64,000 nucleotides of DNA from Gordionus sp. m RMFG-2023 (lineage: Eukaryota > Nematomorpha > Gordioida > Chordodea > Parachordodidae). Position numbers and translations under genes: made by a program. Shown one piece after another: positions 22,512 through 34,286 of this stretch. Where the stretch lies: assembly GCF_954871325.1 (NCBI RefSeq), contig NC_088777.1:25831366-25895365 (forward strand), given 5' to 3'. Each line of letters begins with the position of its first letter. Position 1 is the stretch's first letter. The notes beneath the pieces are model-generated. The model had not been told where the DNA came from. It did no database searches and saw only the letters and a list, made by a program, of their open reading frames with translations.

Positions 22512-22733
22512 TGTTATATTTTAATATCGTATATATTTCAAAGGTTACGTTATATATTTTTAAAGGACGTTATTTGTATATTATATTATTATAACTTACC
22601 GACATGTAATATTATATAATCGAGGTTAATCAAATTGCATATTAGAAGTTAAATTGGATATATATAAATGTATATATACAAAAGAATTACAAATAAAATT
22701 CATTATTGTTTTTAAACATTAATCGATATAATA
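22512..22733 (+). repeat. 3' LTR
   Basis: 222 bp, partner of 20516-20740, preceded by the purine tract GTGGGAAAGAAA. No matching 5-bp duplication was found outside the LTR pair. Confidence 0.88.
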
Positions 22734-23384
22734 CTACCAATAAATGGGTTAAAAAAAATACAAAATAAACTAAAGTTAAAATAAAAATCACCAAATTTTA
22801 ATTTATAAAATATTTAAAAATAGGTTCAAAAAATTCAAAAATAAATGGAAACGAGAAAAAAAAATTGAAGTTAATCAAAAATGAGTCAAAAAAAAATATA
22901 TATATAAAGTATATAAAAATTTGAAAAACCCGGTTTAATTTTTTTTAAAAGACTCGAATAGTAGGGAAAAAAATAAAAGTAAACTCTGGATACAAATAAC
23001 AATTCATTTTAATAAAATACATTGCCCAAAGTTTTTAAAATAATTTACTAAATAAAAATTAAATGGTTAGTTTACAGGGCCCGTTCCTGGAAATTTTGAA
23101 AGTTCCTGTAAATTATGTGATAATCTTATCTAAAATATAGATGTTTGCAGCGTCTACTTAGCCCAAATGCCTCTAAAAATTCTGGGATTTTGGGGGAAGA
23201 TATTAATTTTAGAGACTATATTTCAATAGGATATTATTAACAAGAATAGTTGTTGGTCTCTTACACAAAGGCAAACATTATAAATAAGAGAAAAAAGATT
23301 TAAAAAATTGTTTTCTTTTCATTCTCTTTTATTTCGTAAATTCTATCCAACTAGACATTTTGCTAATATGTTGAGAGCCTGACA
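22734..23384. other. intergenic, no gene seen
   Basis: A-rich, low-complexity sequence. No coding frame or repeat supported. Confidence 0.45.
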
Positions 23385-23790
23385 GTCATACCCATCAAGA
23401 CAAAAAATGAATAATTTCAATCTAAAGATATTTAAATTAGCTTTTATTTGATACTCATATCGATATTTTGTGGTGATAAAAATATTCCTGACCCCCCAAG
23501 ACCTAGACCCGCCCTCTATATGATGGATCATTATTATTACAATAAAAAAATATTTTTATTACCTTTTATTTGATACCCATATCAAAAATATATTTTTACA
23601 CCCCCCCCCCCTCCATACACCCCCTCCCCACACCCAGACCAAATCATACCCATCCAGACCAAGAATGAAGACTTTCAGTCAAACTATATTAAATTTAGCT
23701 TTTATTTGATACCCATATCGATATTTTGTTTTGATAAAAATATTTCTGACCCCCCAAGACCTAGACCAGCCCATTATGGGGGAGAGATTG
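23385..23790. repeat. diverged direct repeat, two copies plus a part
   Basis: CATACCCATCAAGACAAAAAATG...CTGACCCCCCAAGACCTAGACC at 23388-23512 recurs, diverged, at 23647-23773; a partial unit (TTTTATTTGATACCCATATC) sits near 23565, followed by a C run. The minus-strand reading EYQIKANLNIFRLKLFIFCL is open in one copy only. No family recognised. Confidence 0.6.
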
Positions 23791-24335
23791 ACTTCCAGTT
23801 GAATAGATCTTTTGATTAGCTATCGATACCCTATGTTAGACATATCTTATTTCATAAGGCCAAAAAAAACAACATTGAAAATTAATGAATAACAATAAAA
23901 TTAAAAAACGAAACGAAACGCGCGAAAAACGCTTTTTAAAATAAGATTCTTCTATATCATGGTTCAAACGTGATAATGCTATGTAGTTCTTTATCCTTTA
24001 AAAAATTGAAATTTTAAAGGGATCCCTTTAAATCCCGTGAAGATCCCGGATAGTTATGATCCCTTTAAAAATTATAACATATGTATGATGAAAAAAAAAC
24101 GTAAAGAATTGTTAAAAAAATGGACCTAAATTTATAAATTATTTTTAAAAATAAAAAAAAATTATCAAAAATGAGAAGAATAAAAATTGAGAAAAAATAT
24201 AGTAAGAAAAATAAATTGAGAAAAGATACAAATAAAGTAAAGAAATCGCAAAAAGTTAGAAATAAAATAAGAAGGAATGACAAAAATAAATAAAATTTTA
24301 GAAAAATTGAAAAATTTATAATTTTTTTAAAAATT
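23791..24335. other. A/T-rich spacer
   Basis: Contains an A-rich tract (24065-24290) whose opposite strand is an F/L-rich open frame. I read that frame as low complexity, not a gene. Confidence 0.5.
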
Positions 24336-24339
24336 GTGA

Positions 24340-24605
24340 TTTTCCTTTTTTGAATGGGAATTTTCCTTTTTTGATTGACACTTTTCCTTTTCTTTTGAGA
24401 ATTTTCCTTTTTCGATTGACACTTTTCCTTTTTTGTTTGACACTTTTCCTTTTTTGATTGAACCTTTTCCTTCTTTGTTTAACACTTTTCCTTTTTTGAT
24501 TGAATCTTTTCCTTTTATGATTGACCCCTTTCCTTTTTGATAGGACCTTTTCCTTTTATGATTGAAACTTTTCCTTTTTTGATTGGGATTTCCTTTTTTG
24601 AATGG
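24340..24605. repeat. 21-bp minisatellite CTTTTCCTTTTTTGATTGAC
   Basis: About 12-13 imperfect units of TTTTCCTTTTTTGATTGACA. A shorter run in the reverse sense (AAAAAAGGAAAAG) occurs near 36935-37030, next to a similar T-rich tract, so the pair may be two copies of one dispersed repeat. Confidence 0.85.
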
Positions 24606-26450
24606 GAAACCCTGTATATTCTCTAAAAGATTATCATTTATATTTGCACCAGGGTGTTTTGTGTAAATAACCTTTCAATTAGGCCTATTCAAATACGAAT
24701 CGAATGTGCATATTCGTATTTATAGAATTATAAAATTCACTATCTCGAATAATTCGATTTTTTAATATAAAATATTTCATACGAAAGTAAATATACTGAA
24801 TTTTTTAAATTCTTTATATTGCAAATCTAATTTTATATAGAAAAAAATATTATAATAATATGATGATATAGAACATGCTATCTATCAAATCAAGTTATTA
24901 ACCAAATTAAAATTCATATTAATTTAATTATGATGCCCAGCCAAATATTTATAAGAAAAGCCTTTTGACAGCAAATTAGTTACACAGGATGGCCGAGCCC
25001 CTCCGTACCTGGTTTCGAAACCCATTTTTCTCAAATGTTTCCATCCAAATTTGATTCGTTATTTTTATTCCTAACGCATTAAGATACCACGGTCACTCTT
25101 ATTTTTACAGAATAAACTTATTATTCGATGATCGATGGGTAATTTTGTAGAAATTTCTATTTATAAGGGACGCGGATCGAACCTGGCTTAATCCCGCTTG
25201 AATATGCTTGCTTTAACCCGCCTAAACTCAACCTCATTTTATTTTTTAGATACCCATACCAAACCCCATTGAACCCCTACCGAGCAATGTCAAGTCCAAA
25301 TCTATGGTTCCAGCTAAGAATTGCGTTTCACAAGAAATTGTTATACCTACCTGTGCGCTAGCAAAACTATGCCGGCGCGAGTTATGAAATAAACGGCGGC
25401 CCGCCGATTTTGCCGTCTCTAATCAGTGCACCTACATAAATTTTTTATAATATATTTTTTAAGAAAAAATAAAATATACCCTACATATCGGCCTATTTTT
25501 AGCTTTATTGAAAAAAAACGAATTATGAATTCAAACTCCATAAAATAATTTTATTTAAATTTGTCATAGATGACGATAATCTCCTGGATATCCACGTCAA
25601 CCCAGAGGTTGAAAACACCCTGGGTAAACAGTTTGCCAGAACACAAATAATTTTTTGAAGCGTGTAATGATTCGGAAGTTCGATCCTCTCCAAAAATTTA
25701 GAACATCCATATCCCCTGAATGGCTTTTTCGAGAAGAATATAGCATTCTTGTTCTAAGTCACTTAAAGTGGACTCATAAATTAGGCCTATGCCTGTTGTA
25801 AAATGCTTATTTGTTAATCATGTCAAATAATTTGTATTTGATATTTCCTCTTGGTTTTCAATCTTTCTATTTACTAATCTAGTATCATCATATTCTATAA
25901 ATTTTTAATATTGAATTCCGACGATGTGCAATTTTGCACTTTTATAAGTGATTAGTTTATAATTTTAAATAATCGCAATAAAAATAAATAAATTCTAATA
26001 TATGTTTATGTATATAATATATAACATTTAATGATTTTTACTTTATTATATCATAATAATTTATTAAACCTATTAATATTATAATCAATTCTATTTAAAT
26101 TAGAACCTGAAATTTGGAACTGATAGAATATTTTTTGGACACATTTTACATTTGTTAAGGATGGAATTCGTTCCTTGAATATAGTATGTAACTGTAAAGT
26201 ATTTATTATATTTGGGTCATGATGATAATGTTAATCTGAATGATGAAATAACATCCGTGCTTATTCTAATCATAAAATAATAAATAATAATATTCAAATT
26301 AATAAACTATACTATAGGACAAAAATAGTGGCGGGTAAAAAAAAATTCAAATATGATAAAGGAACAGCTGATAAAAAATAACCCCCTTTCTCAAAAAATT
26401 CGAATTAATATTTTTTATTATTAAATGAGTGAAAATAAGAAAATTTTTAA
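24606..26450. other. long intergenic stretch; one coding-like relic at 25565-25800
   Basis: Mostly AT-rich without repeats. At 25565-25655 the plus strand reads IDDDNLLDIHVNPEVENTLG then KQFARTQIIF, and in a second frame 25670-25790 gives EWLFREEYSILVLSHLKWTH; the minus strand is also open in part (GIGLIYESTLSDLEQECYIL). The two strands cannot both be coding. Family unknown; it may be an old exon. Confidence 0.3.
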
Positions 26451-26536
26451 AAATTGAACGAAAGCAACATAAACGCATTCGTCCTTGTTCATAGTTGGTC
26501 AAAAATAAAAACGCCGTATCATATTTTTTAAAATAT

Positions 26537-26586
26537 AACGAACTTCTTTCACGAGATTCATTTGAACGTGTTCGTTTACAACATTA
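26537..26586. mobile_element. degraded right end of the B/C hAT family
   Basis: ATAACGAACTTCTTTCACGA, then GAACGTGTTCGTTTACAACATTA, closely matches the end at 34205-34286. GAAC/GTTC motifs occur upstream from 26455. No left partner was found. Confidence 0.6.
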
Positions 26587-27588
26587 GAAATTCATCATTT
26601 AAATTTTCAAAAACTTTCATTTATTACAGTCACAATACTGAAATACATTTATGAATTTAATATTGTAGAATAATTTACTAATAGGATTTTGATTTAAAAT
26701 ATTATTCCTGAAACAATTTATTTTGTGTCCTTCTGATTTATAGTAAATTCAATTTTCTTCTCCATTTAAATCATATTCTCCATCGTTATAGAACATTATA
26801 ATAATATAGATGGAGGCTGATATGATTAGATCCGACATTAAATGGATATTGGTCGATTATCGATCCGATATGACATCTGATTCTCTTCTTTATACATATT
26901 TTGTGTAAAAGTATAAAAAATATTTTTATTAATAAAAAATTTATTTATTTAATAATTACATTATAAATTTCATTTATTTATATAGTAATTACACAAATAT
27001 ATAAAGTAATTTTAAATTAAAATTAAGATTTAATTTCAGAAATACCAAATTTCTAGTTTATCCGAGGTCAGCCTGCATTGTTGGGGACAGTCAATATCAC
27101 CAGATTCACTAAAAACTGATCCCGATCATACACTTTGATAATTTTTTCATTATAAATATAAAAAAGCGTATATTGATTTTTATGCATTACCATCCTTCAT
27201 AATCTGGACACCTTTATCATGCTCATGCTAAAGCAAGTTCCTTTTTTAGTAATTCTATGAATGTAATAACTTAACGATTGATGCATTTTCTCAACTAATT
27301 TCTTTTGTAATGGGCTGAATTGGTAATAAAGCCACTTGGAAATTTTTTAAAGTATAAGACGTTATTTTATGCGATTGTATCGTCAAATTTAAAAATATCT
27401 GCCGATAACCGATATTTTAAAAAATATCTATCTAATGAAAAATATCAGCACTTCCCAAATATAAAAGAATAGGAATGAAAAAAAATAATGTAAAAAAGAC
27501 ATCTTTATCAAATTGCATGACATTCTTATTGGTTTAAGAGTATGGAATACTATACTATTATGCAAGTAAGACATGGAACAATATAATA
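26587..27588. other. intergenic, faint repeat ends
   Basis: AT-rich. GATCGATTATCGATCC-like motifs near 26850 and ATATCAGCACTTCCCAAAT near 27455 look like worn transposon ends, but I found no pairing. No gene seen. Confidence 0.35.
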
Positions 27589-27760
27589 ATGCGAACAAAA
27601 AATATACTGGATAATTTTTTCACTTTGGCTCTTAAATTCCTAGCTATCCCCGCTTCGTCGGCTAGCAGAAGAGCGTTTTCAGCTACTGGTAGGGCCTTTG
27701 AAGGAAAAGGGACTCGTTTAACGTCAAATAAATTGTCACCTCATTATTTATATATCATAA
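27589..27760 (+). pseudogene. hAT dimerisation-domain fragment
   Basis: Frame LALKFLAIPASSASRRAFSA, then TGRAFEGKGTRLTSNKLSPH. Matches the hAT C-terminal block (LAxxxLxIPASSAxSERxFSxxGR...RxRLxxxxL), with the family's SER replaced by SRR. Nothing upstream belongs to it, so only the last exon survives. Confidence 0.82.
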
Positions 27761-28420
27761 TTATTCGCTTTGTGATATTTTTGATAATGATATTGATATA
27801 AAAATACGAATAATTTTTTTGAAGGCAGTTTAACGGCATGAAGATCAACCGCTCATTTGCAGTTGAAGATTTCATTATTATTTTTTTTAATATCTCTATA
27901 TTAACTTATATCATCTATGTTCGACATAATGCTTATTGTTTTCATATAATCGCAATAGGGGAGACCGGGGTAAAGCGATTGACGGGGTAACAATGTTAAC
28001 GCGAATAACTTTTTAACCATTGAGTATAAAGACCTTAAATTTGGTGTGAAGATGTATTTTTATATCTAATTTCTTACCTATGTTCATCTTTTAAAAAACT
28101 TACCTAGTTTTATATATTTTGTCAAAAAACTGTTTTTTACCCAAAAAATATAAAAATCATTCTCTAGTATATTTTGCTTTTAGTAAAATTTACATATCCT
28201 CAGGATTCAAAATTTGGCACACATGTTCCTTAATGTATTAGCTATAAAATAAAATTTATCTGACATCTTTAGCTATATTAGAAGTCACGCAATAACGATA
28301 TTTATAATATATGTCACCTAGGGGTAAAGCTGTTATGGGTAAAACGGTTAAAATATAAAATTATTCACATTAATTTTTCATTAATTCATTTATTATAATT
28401 TTTATTGTATCAATCAAATA

Positions 28421-28744
28421 ATGAGAAATTATAAAAGAAAAACCATATACAGAGATGTAAATATAATAAATGAAGCCATAAAATATAAAATAACAAATAA
28501 TACTTCATTAAATTTGTCTGCTAAAAAATTTAACATACCTTATACAACGTTGAGAAGGAGATGTAAAATTGGTATTAAAAGTTCAGATCATCATAAACAA
28601 ATATTTACAAATGAAGAAGAATCTAGATTGTGTGACTACATATTAGAAGCAAGTAGGTCATTTATGGGATTAACGCCTAAACAAGTAATTAAATTATATT
28701 GTTTGTATTATATTGTATTTCATAATTTTAATAACTCAATTTAA
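28421..28744 (+). pseudogene. pogo/Tigger transposase, N-terminal HTH part
   Basis: Starts MRNYKRKTIYRDVNIINEAI and continues SLNLSAKKFNIPYTTLRRRC, the psq-like HTH (S..A...FxIPxxTLxxR), then IFTNEEESRLCDYILEASRS, FMGLTPKQVIKL, as in Tigger/jerky-type transposases (FTxxEExxLxxYI...GLTxxxVxxL). The natural start ATG follows an A/T-rich leader. The frame ends inside the first unit of the 83-bp repeat, about 100 residues in, so the DDE core is lost. Confidence 0.88.
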
Positions 28745-29000
28745 ATATCAATATCAATTTGGTAACTTTAATAAAAATGCTCAATTGAAATTATATTGTA
28801 TTTCATAATTTTAATAATGCTCAATCTAAATATCAATATTAATTTGGTAACTTTAATAAAAATGCTCAATTGAAATTATATTGTATTTCATAATTTTAAT
28901 AATGCTCAATCTAAATATTATTAATTTGGTGACTTTAATAAAAATGCTCAATTGAAATTATATTGTATTTCATAATTTTAATAATGCTCAATCTAAAAAT
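28707..29000 (+). repeat. 83-bp tandem repeat inside the pogo element
   Basis: ATTATATTGTATTTCATAAT starts at 28707, 28790, 28875 and 28957 (steps 83, 85, 82). It stands exactly where the DDE catalytic region should be. Confidence 0.94.
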
Positions 29001-29003
29001 CAT

Positions 29004-29645
29004 GTGGGGCAACAATTTCAGATTTATGATATTCCAGGAGTGTTAAAAAATGAAGTACCAAGGGCAGTGACATCAAATAATATATTAAATGGATTCTTAG
29101 CATGTGGCATATTTCCTTTAAACCCAAATATATTTACAGAACAAGATTATATCTGCTGTAATAATTCAAATGCTAACTCAAATATTGAATTTGAAAATAA
29201 TGATGAAAATATTAGAGTGACTCAAAATCTTACAGTGACTCAAAATAATGATAGTGATTTATCTATATTATTGAACGAAAATGTTCCAGATGATATTGAT
29301 GAACCTTATCATGATATGTTACCATCATGCTCAAAAAATTATAATAAAGTATTCAATCCTTCATCTATAATACCTATTTTAAAATTATTCAATATTTCAT
29401 AGGATAAAATATCTAAAAAAAAGATTTCAGAAATATTAACATCTACACCTTATAAAAAAAATTATTAATTCAGAGAAAAAAAAAGATATCAAAAAATAAT
29501 TGTTTATGTGTTAATTGTAATAAAAACTATAAAAATAGTCGCGAGGGCGATGAATGGCTAAAATGTACAATGTGCCTTGAATGAGCACATTCTAAATGTG
29601 CTAATTATGATAATTATTTTACATGTCCTTATTGTATCGATTAGT
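29004..29645 (+). pseudogene. pogo/Tigger transposase C-terminus with PHD-like finger
   Basis: 29004-29402 reads GQQFQIYDIPGVLKNEVPRA then NNILNGFLACGIFPLNPNIF, the conserved end of the DDE_1 domain (xxNIxxGFxxxGIxPxNxxIF), followed by an acidic linker. After a stop at 29402 and a frame change, 29500-29645 reads CVNCNKNYKNSREGDEWLKC then TMCLE-stop-AHSKCANYD and FTCPYCID, a cysteine/histidine finger (C-x2-C...W-x2-C-x2-C...H-x3-C...C-x2-C) typical of the tails of this transposase group. The TGA replaces the usual tryptophan codon. Dead. Confidence 0.82.
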
Positions 29646-29948
29646 TTTTAAATAAAAATCATAAATAAATCTTAAATTTGTAATATTTGTTAAATAAAAC
29701 AATAAATATGTGTCAAATATTATTTTAACCACTTTACCCTAGTGCTTATCCATTTTACCCTGTATGAGTAGTTTTACATAACTAATCATAGCTCCTAAAA
29801 TATTATAGGTAGAGGGCTACACTTTTTTTTATCTTGTAGAAGAGAGATGGGGCTACACATTGATCTATAATTTGTTGTGTTTGACTCTTGTTTAAAATTT
29901 TTATGGTAAATATGCAAAATGCCTATCGTTTTACCCCGGTCTCCCCTA

Positions 29949-32257
29949 ATTAAATTCGATTGTATTTTAACTTTTTTAAAATATATTTTACAAATTAAAT
30001 AAAATCCAATAATATATATCTTGATTAGATTATGGCCATCAAATAAGCTTTTATTTAAGGTGGCGATGAATAAATATAAATACACATAAAAAAAATTGGT
30101 TATTATAATATTCAAACTCAAATTAATTCAGGCTCGGGCTGCGAAAAAATTACTTTGCAGACGTCTATTCAGTATTAATATGGTTTGTTGTTACATATAA
30201 TCGAACAACATTCTTATAAAATTGTTAAAGTAGCCGAAATCATAAGAAAAAACATGTTGATAAACATAAAAAAATTATTTATTTGATTAAATCGCGATTA
30301 TTTTGATTTAAATCAAATTTATAATAAAATAATTTTAAACAAGGCCTTGGAGGAAGTCTCTAGGAAAATTTATTAATAGAGCATGTCTTCCTTTTATTAC
30401 TAAACATTTGTTTTCCTGTAAAATTTATGAATAAACTATCGTGTATTTAAATATTCCTCAATTTTACATGATATATGGCTCATTTGGGGTGAAACAATAT
30501 TAAATTTGGTCATTCTCATAAAAATTACAATCATAAAATAAATTTAAGCGTTACTACATTTTTCACCCACCAAGTATTGCTGGCATATTTAACCAAAATT
30601 TATTTTAAGAATGAATAAATGGGTTCAATGTCATTTCAGCAAAACTTTTATCGCTAATATATTTTATAGCGAAACTTTACTCGCGAATCCACATTAACGA
30701 ATACTATTCCGCGAAAAAAATATCGTGAAACAAATGTCACTAATTTTTTATAGAGAAACCTTTTGAGCGAGGTCATATAGCGTAAATTATTTCACAAAGA
30801 TATTATAGAGAATTTAATATCGAGTTCAATAGTGCAATAATTGCTAATAGTGGCTATTTTATTTTGAAACATTTATTTTTATGAAATTAAATAATATTTA
30901 AAAAAATAGCTACAAGAATGATTCAATTATATAGTTTTAATTTTCTTTTAACCTTAATAAATTTATATAATGATTTATGAACTTATGGTTTATAAAATTT
31001 ATTATTGGAATATAATTTATTTGCTATCCCGTCTTATGTTTTTCTTCAAAGTCTTATTTTATTAGAATCGCGCACAAGACTGGCGAAATTGATATCTGGG
31101 TTTCCCAATATTGTGATGGGTACTTAATATATATAAATTCACCAAGTTTTGCCAGTCACTAACCAAAAACAGAGTTATAAGTTAAATAAAAACTATAACA
31201 TTAGTGATTAGATTGTCTTTATCGAATTTTGAATGGCGATTCAAAAAATTACATCTAAGTTCAAAATATTTTGGAATCTTATTATTTTACGATTATATGG
31301 ATATTTTTTTATCTTTTTTGTTTACTTACATATAAAATATTTGTTACATTTTTAAAAATTTTGATAGGAATCTGAATCTAATATTAAGATGCAGCTTTAA
31401 GTAAAATGTTCCCCAAACTTTTGCAATCATTAATTCTGAAGCTTAAGCCAATATGAAATGCTTAATTACAATTATAGTTGTAAAAATCCCGGGAAAATTG
31501 GGGGAAAAAAGAAAATCAGGGGAAGTACTAAATTACTGAAATTAAAAAATAACCACAAAATACACCTTAACCTTTCATTTTTTTATTAAATTTATTATTA
31601 AAAATTAAGGAACTTAAGGAAAATAAAATATTTGAAAAATAAAGACAAAAATACATTGGAAACATTTTATTTTTTTTATTGAATAGCTTTATTAATTAAC
31701 AAGAAGTATGTATTAAAAATTTTATATAAAATTTATGGGTGCAAATGAAATAGCATAAACATCTTCATGGGATGCAATTGAAACATCAAATCTGAACTCT
31801 TTAGCTGATATTCCGAACATGATACCTTAAATTCTTGTGATTCTTTAAATACATATTATGTCTTATCGATATTAATCTTTAGACACTCATTTTTTTATTC
31901 GATTTCTCATTTTAAAATGAAATTTCTCAAAAGCTGATCAAATTCTTTCCGATGAGTCATTTGTGGAGGGGGGGGGTATCGAAAGGCATCTTATTGTCAC
32001 TTAACAGAGGTTTATTTGTAACAGTTTCCACATACGCCAGCAGAAACCTTGTTTTAAACGGTTTAACAAAAATCTTCAAATGAGCATTTGAAGATTTTTT
32101 TCGCCCAAAATTTTAAGACAAAAATTGAAGATCTTTGCGTAAAAAAATTCCAGATTTCAATAAAATACTAGAGGCACCTTCTCGCGTTAATTTTTAATGT
32201 ATTATTTTATTTTTATATAGCTTGTATATTTTATTGCACACTGTAATTATTATTAAA
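29949..32257. other. intergenic, no gene seen
   Basis: 2.3 kb of AT-rich sequence. Near 31070-31157 GACTGGCGAAATTG and the complement of GACTGGCAAAACTTGG face each other over ~90 bp, possibly a tiny MITE. A perfect hairpin lies at 32068-32099, and a G run near 31970. No frame or family supported. Confidence 0.45.
32068..32099. other. perfect 15-bp hairpin
   Basis: AAAAATCTTCAAATG, a 2-bp AG loop, then CATTTGAAGATTTTT. A third diverged arm (AAAAATTGAAGATCTTTG) follows about 20 bp on. The T-run after the stem resembles a terminator-like or Pol III stop shape, but no gene is adjacent. Confidence 0.85.
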
Positions 32258-32859
32258 TAGTGTTGTATGCCAAGTTCATTTTTTTAAAAAAATGATGAAC
32301 GTCCTTTTATTTTTGACGAACTTTGAACGTGAAGGCATTCCTTTTTTGACGAACGCATTTGAATTTAACGTTCGTTCAATTTTAAAAATACATTTTATTT
32401 TATTTATTTAAAAAATTTAACATTAATTCGATTTTTTTTAATTAGCTGATTTTCCTTTTTTACATTTCAATTTTTTTAACAGGCCATTATTATAGTTTAT
32501 TAATTTGAATATTATTGTTTATATTTTAATTTAATAGATTAGCATAAACATGGATATTATTATTTCATCATCATCTGATTCTGTAAATTCAAAATCATAA
32601 TAATTAACATTAATGGCCCAAATATGATATAAATATTTTACAATAACATCCTATATTGAAGGAACTAATTCAATACTTACCAAATGTAAAATGCTGTCAA
32701 AAAGTGTTATATCAGTTTCAAAATCTTCAAGTTCCCCTTTAAAATGATTTTTGATTGTAATATTAATTATTTTATATAATATAATATAACTAAGTAGCCA
32801 GTTAATAATTTATTTTAGATTGTTCTAAGTAAAAATCATTAAATTTTATATATATGCAC
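32258..32859 (+). mobile_element. left end of a B/C-family hAT with a dead BED exon
   Basis: Starts TAGTGTTGTATGCC with GAACG/CGTTC repeats following, then from about 32550 a diverged copy of the first exon at 40168 (MDI...SSSSDS...TKCKMLSKSVISVS...LK), now with in-frame stops. Homology with 39820-40440 continues to 32859, where the D element starts abruptly. No target duplication can be shown. Confidence 0.72.
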
Positions 32860-34204
32860 CAGAGTTGTTAAAAGATACTTTTTAAATGGATCTAGATAAA
32901 GATACATCGTCTTAAAATTTATCTAGATATAGATACATCTTCTAAAAAGTTATCTAGATACAGATACCATTTTTATTATTCTTTTATATAAGCTTTGCAT
33001 AATCGTAAATTGGGATTCTATTTGAAAATGCATGAAAAGAGCTAAAATTTATTGACTCGATATTACATTTATCAAAATATAACTAAAATAATGATTTTTC
33101 GATTTTAATATAATCATATATTATATGAATAATGATTAAAAGATTATAAATAATTATTAGATTTCAATAATAAAATATTTTCAAAATTTTGGTCAATAAG
33201 TCATCCTCGTTTATCTGTAAAGACATTTTTAGCTACACTAAGTCCAAGGCGCTTGAACAGATTTTGGTGTATATTTTATGAATTACAATTTTATATCAGG
33301 ATATTCTTTAAAAATACTAAAATCTCGACATTCATTTTTGAAAAAAATTATTTAAAATTTGTCGAGTATCAAAATTTAAATTATTATTAACAATCATATC
33401 TACTGCTGTGGGGTACTTAAAAAAATCGGATATTAAATAATTTGTTTTTTTTCACAGGTTATTTGTTTGCAATCAGTTGAAGACCTTGATAATTCATCAA
33501 CTAATCTTTGTATTAATTGTTTTTTTATTAACAGTGTTTGATTTTTTCCCTTAAAATTTAAAATTACAATTGTAAACATTTATTTAGTATCTATACCATT
33601 AAATGTTTAACAATGTTGCAAGTTGAGGTAATGCTAACTGAAATTTTCGTATTTTTTGGTAGATATGGCAAACATTTTACTATCAGAGATTTGTTTTTTT
33701 TATTTTGAGATATTATTTTAAAATATGCTCTATAATGGCCATGGAAAAACAATGTCTGAACTTATTGATGCTTCATTGATTACACTGTGTGACAAGAAAA
33801 ATGGGAGAAGAAAATAAAAACAAGTTTTGGTGCAGAATTTGACGCTGAGTTCGAATCCGTTTTTTAAATTTCCCCTACACGTCAAGTTTTAAAAATATTA
33901 CCGTATAAAGACAACTTTTCAAATCTCAAATATGGTAAAATTTAGGTATTTATACGGATATATTTTAAAAAGTATCGAATAAAAATGCCTGAAAATTGGT
34001 GATAGTGTTAAACTTATATTTCTTTATAAATTTATAATTTTTTATCTATTGGTTTTTGAGAAAAATGGTAAAGAATTTCGTTTTGGGGGTCTTAAGTTTT
34101 CAATTTAAATTACTAAAATTATTAACTTTAGAAGATAAATTTTATATAATTTTGCTTCAAATATGCTCAAGATTATATATTAATTCTAATTATGTTTCAA
34201 AAGT

Positions 34205-34286
34205 ACTATATGACATCACCTTTTTTCAAAAAAACGAACTTCGTTCACGAACGCGTTCATTTTGAACGCGTTCGTTTACAACACTA
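34205..34286. mobile_element. right end of a B/C-family hAT
   Basis: ACGAACTTCGTTCACGAACG, then two GAACGCGTTC palindromes and TTTACAACACTA. Read inward it is TAGTGTTGTAAACGAACGCG, the same end type as 45398. It probably closes the insert that starts near 33783. A 69-codon open stretch ending here is not a gene. Confidence 0.8.

Larger units (their letters stand above)
20516..22733 (+). mobile_element. Ty3/gypsy element with both LTRs, internally reduced
   Basis: LTRs at 20516-20740 and 22512-22733 (TGTTATATTTTAATATC...CGATATAATA). A primer-site-like TGGCGACGAG starts two bases after the 5' LTR, and a polypurine tract GTGGGAAAGAAA abuts the 3' LTR. Gag-like sequence at 21065-21350 (SRGPTESVLSYLKTIKELAR, CEFEDKIELRIYNQLI) and an RNase H tail near 22235-22310 (NQRILRWAYKLSAYDYNIMY). 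At about 2.2 kb it is far shorter than a full element. A 71-bp tandem array fills part of the interior. LTRs differ at several sites, so moderately old. Fossil, several breaks. Confidence 0.88.
27958..29946 (+). mobile_element. pogo/Tigger element, 2.0 kb, TA target site
   Basis: Terminal repeats GGGGAGACCGGGGTAAA are perfect over 17 bp and continue as (G/A)CGAT, flanked by TA at 27956-27957 and 29947-29948. Inside, in order: a psq-type helix-turn-helix frame, an 83-bp tandem repeat, the end of the DDE domain, and a C-terminal cysteine-rich finger. The catalytic middle is missing, so the copy cannot move by itself. A minus-strand open frame across the right end (29795-30121) is a shadow. Confidence 0.95.

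Noticed and set aside
24065-24283. F/L-rich minus-strand frame resembling a membrane protein
   Set aside because: The DNA is an A/T low-complexity tract; hydrophobic residues come from T-rich codons. The similar frame at 37110-37364 is rejected for the same reason.
24985-25035. tRNA-like string GGATGGCCGAG...GGTTTCGAAACCC
   Set aside because: A T-arm-like piece is present but no cloverleaf can be folded.
29795-30121. 108-codon minus-strand frame
   Set aside because: Runs across the right end of the pogo element into flanking sequence; composition is AT-driven.
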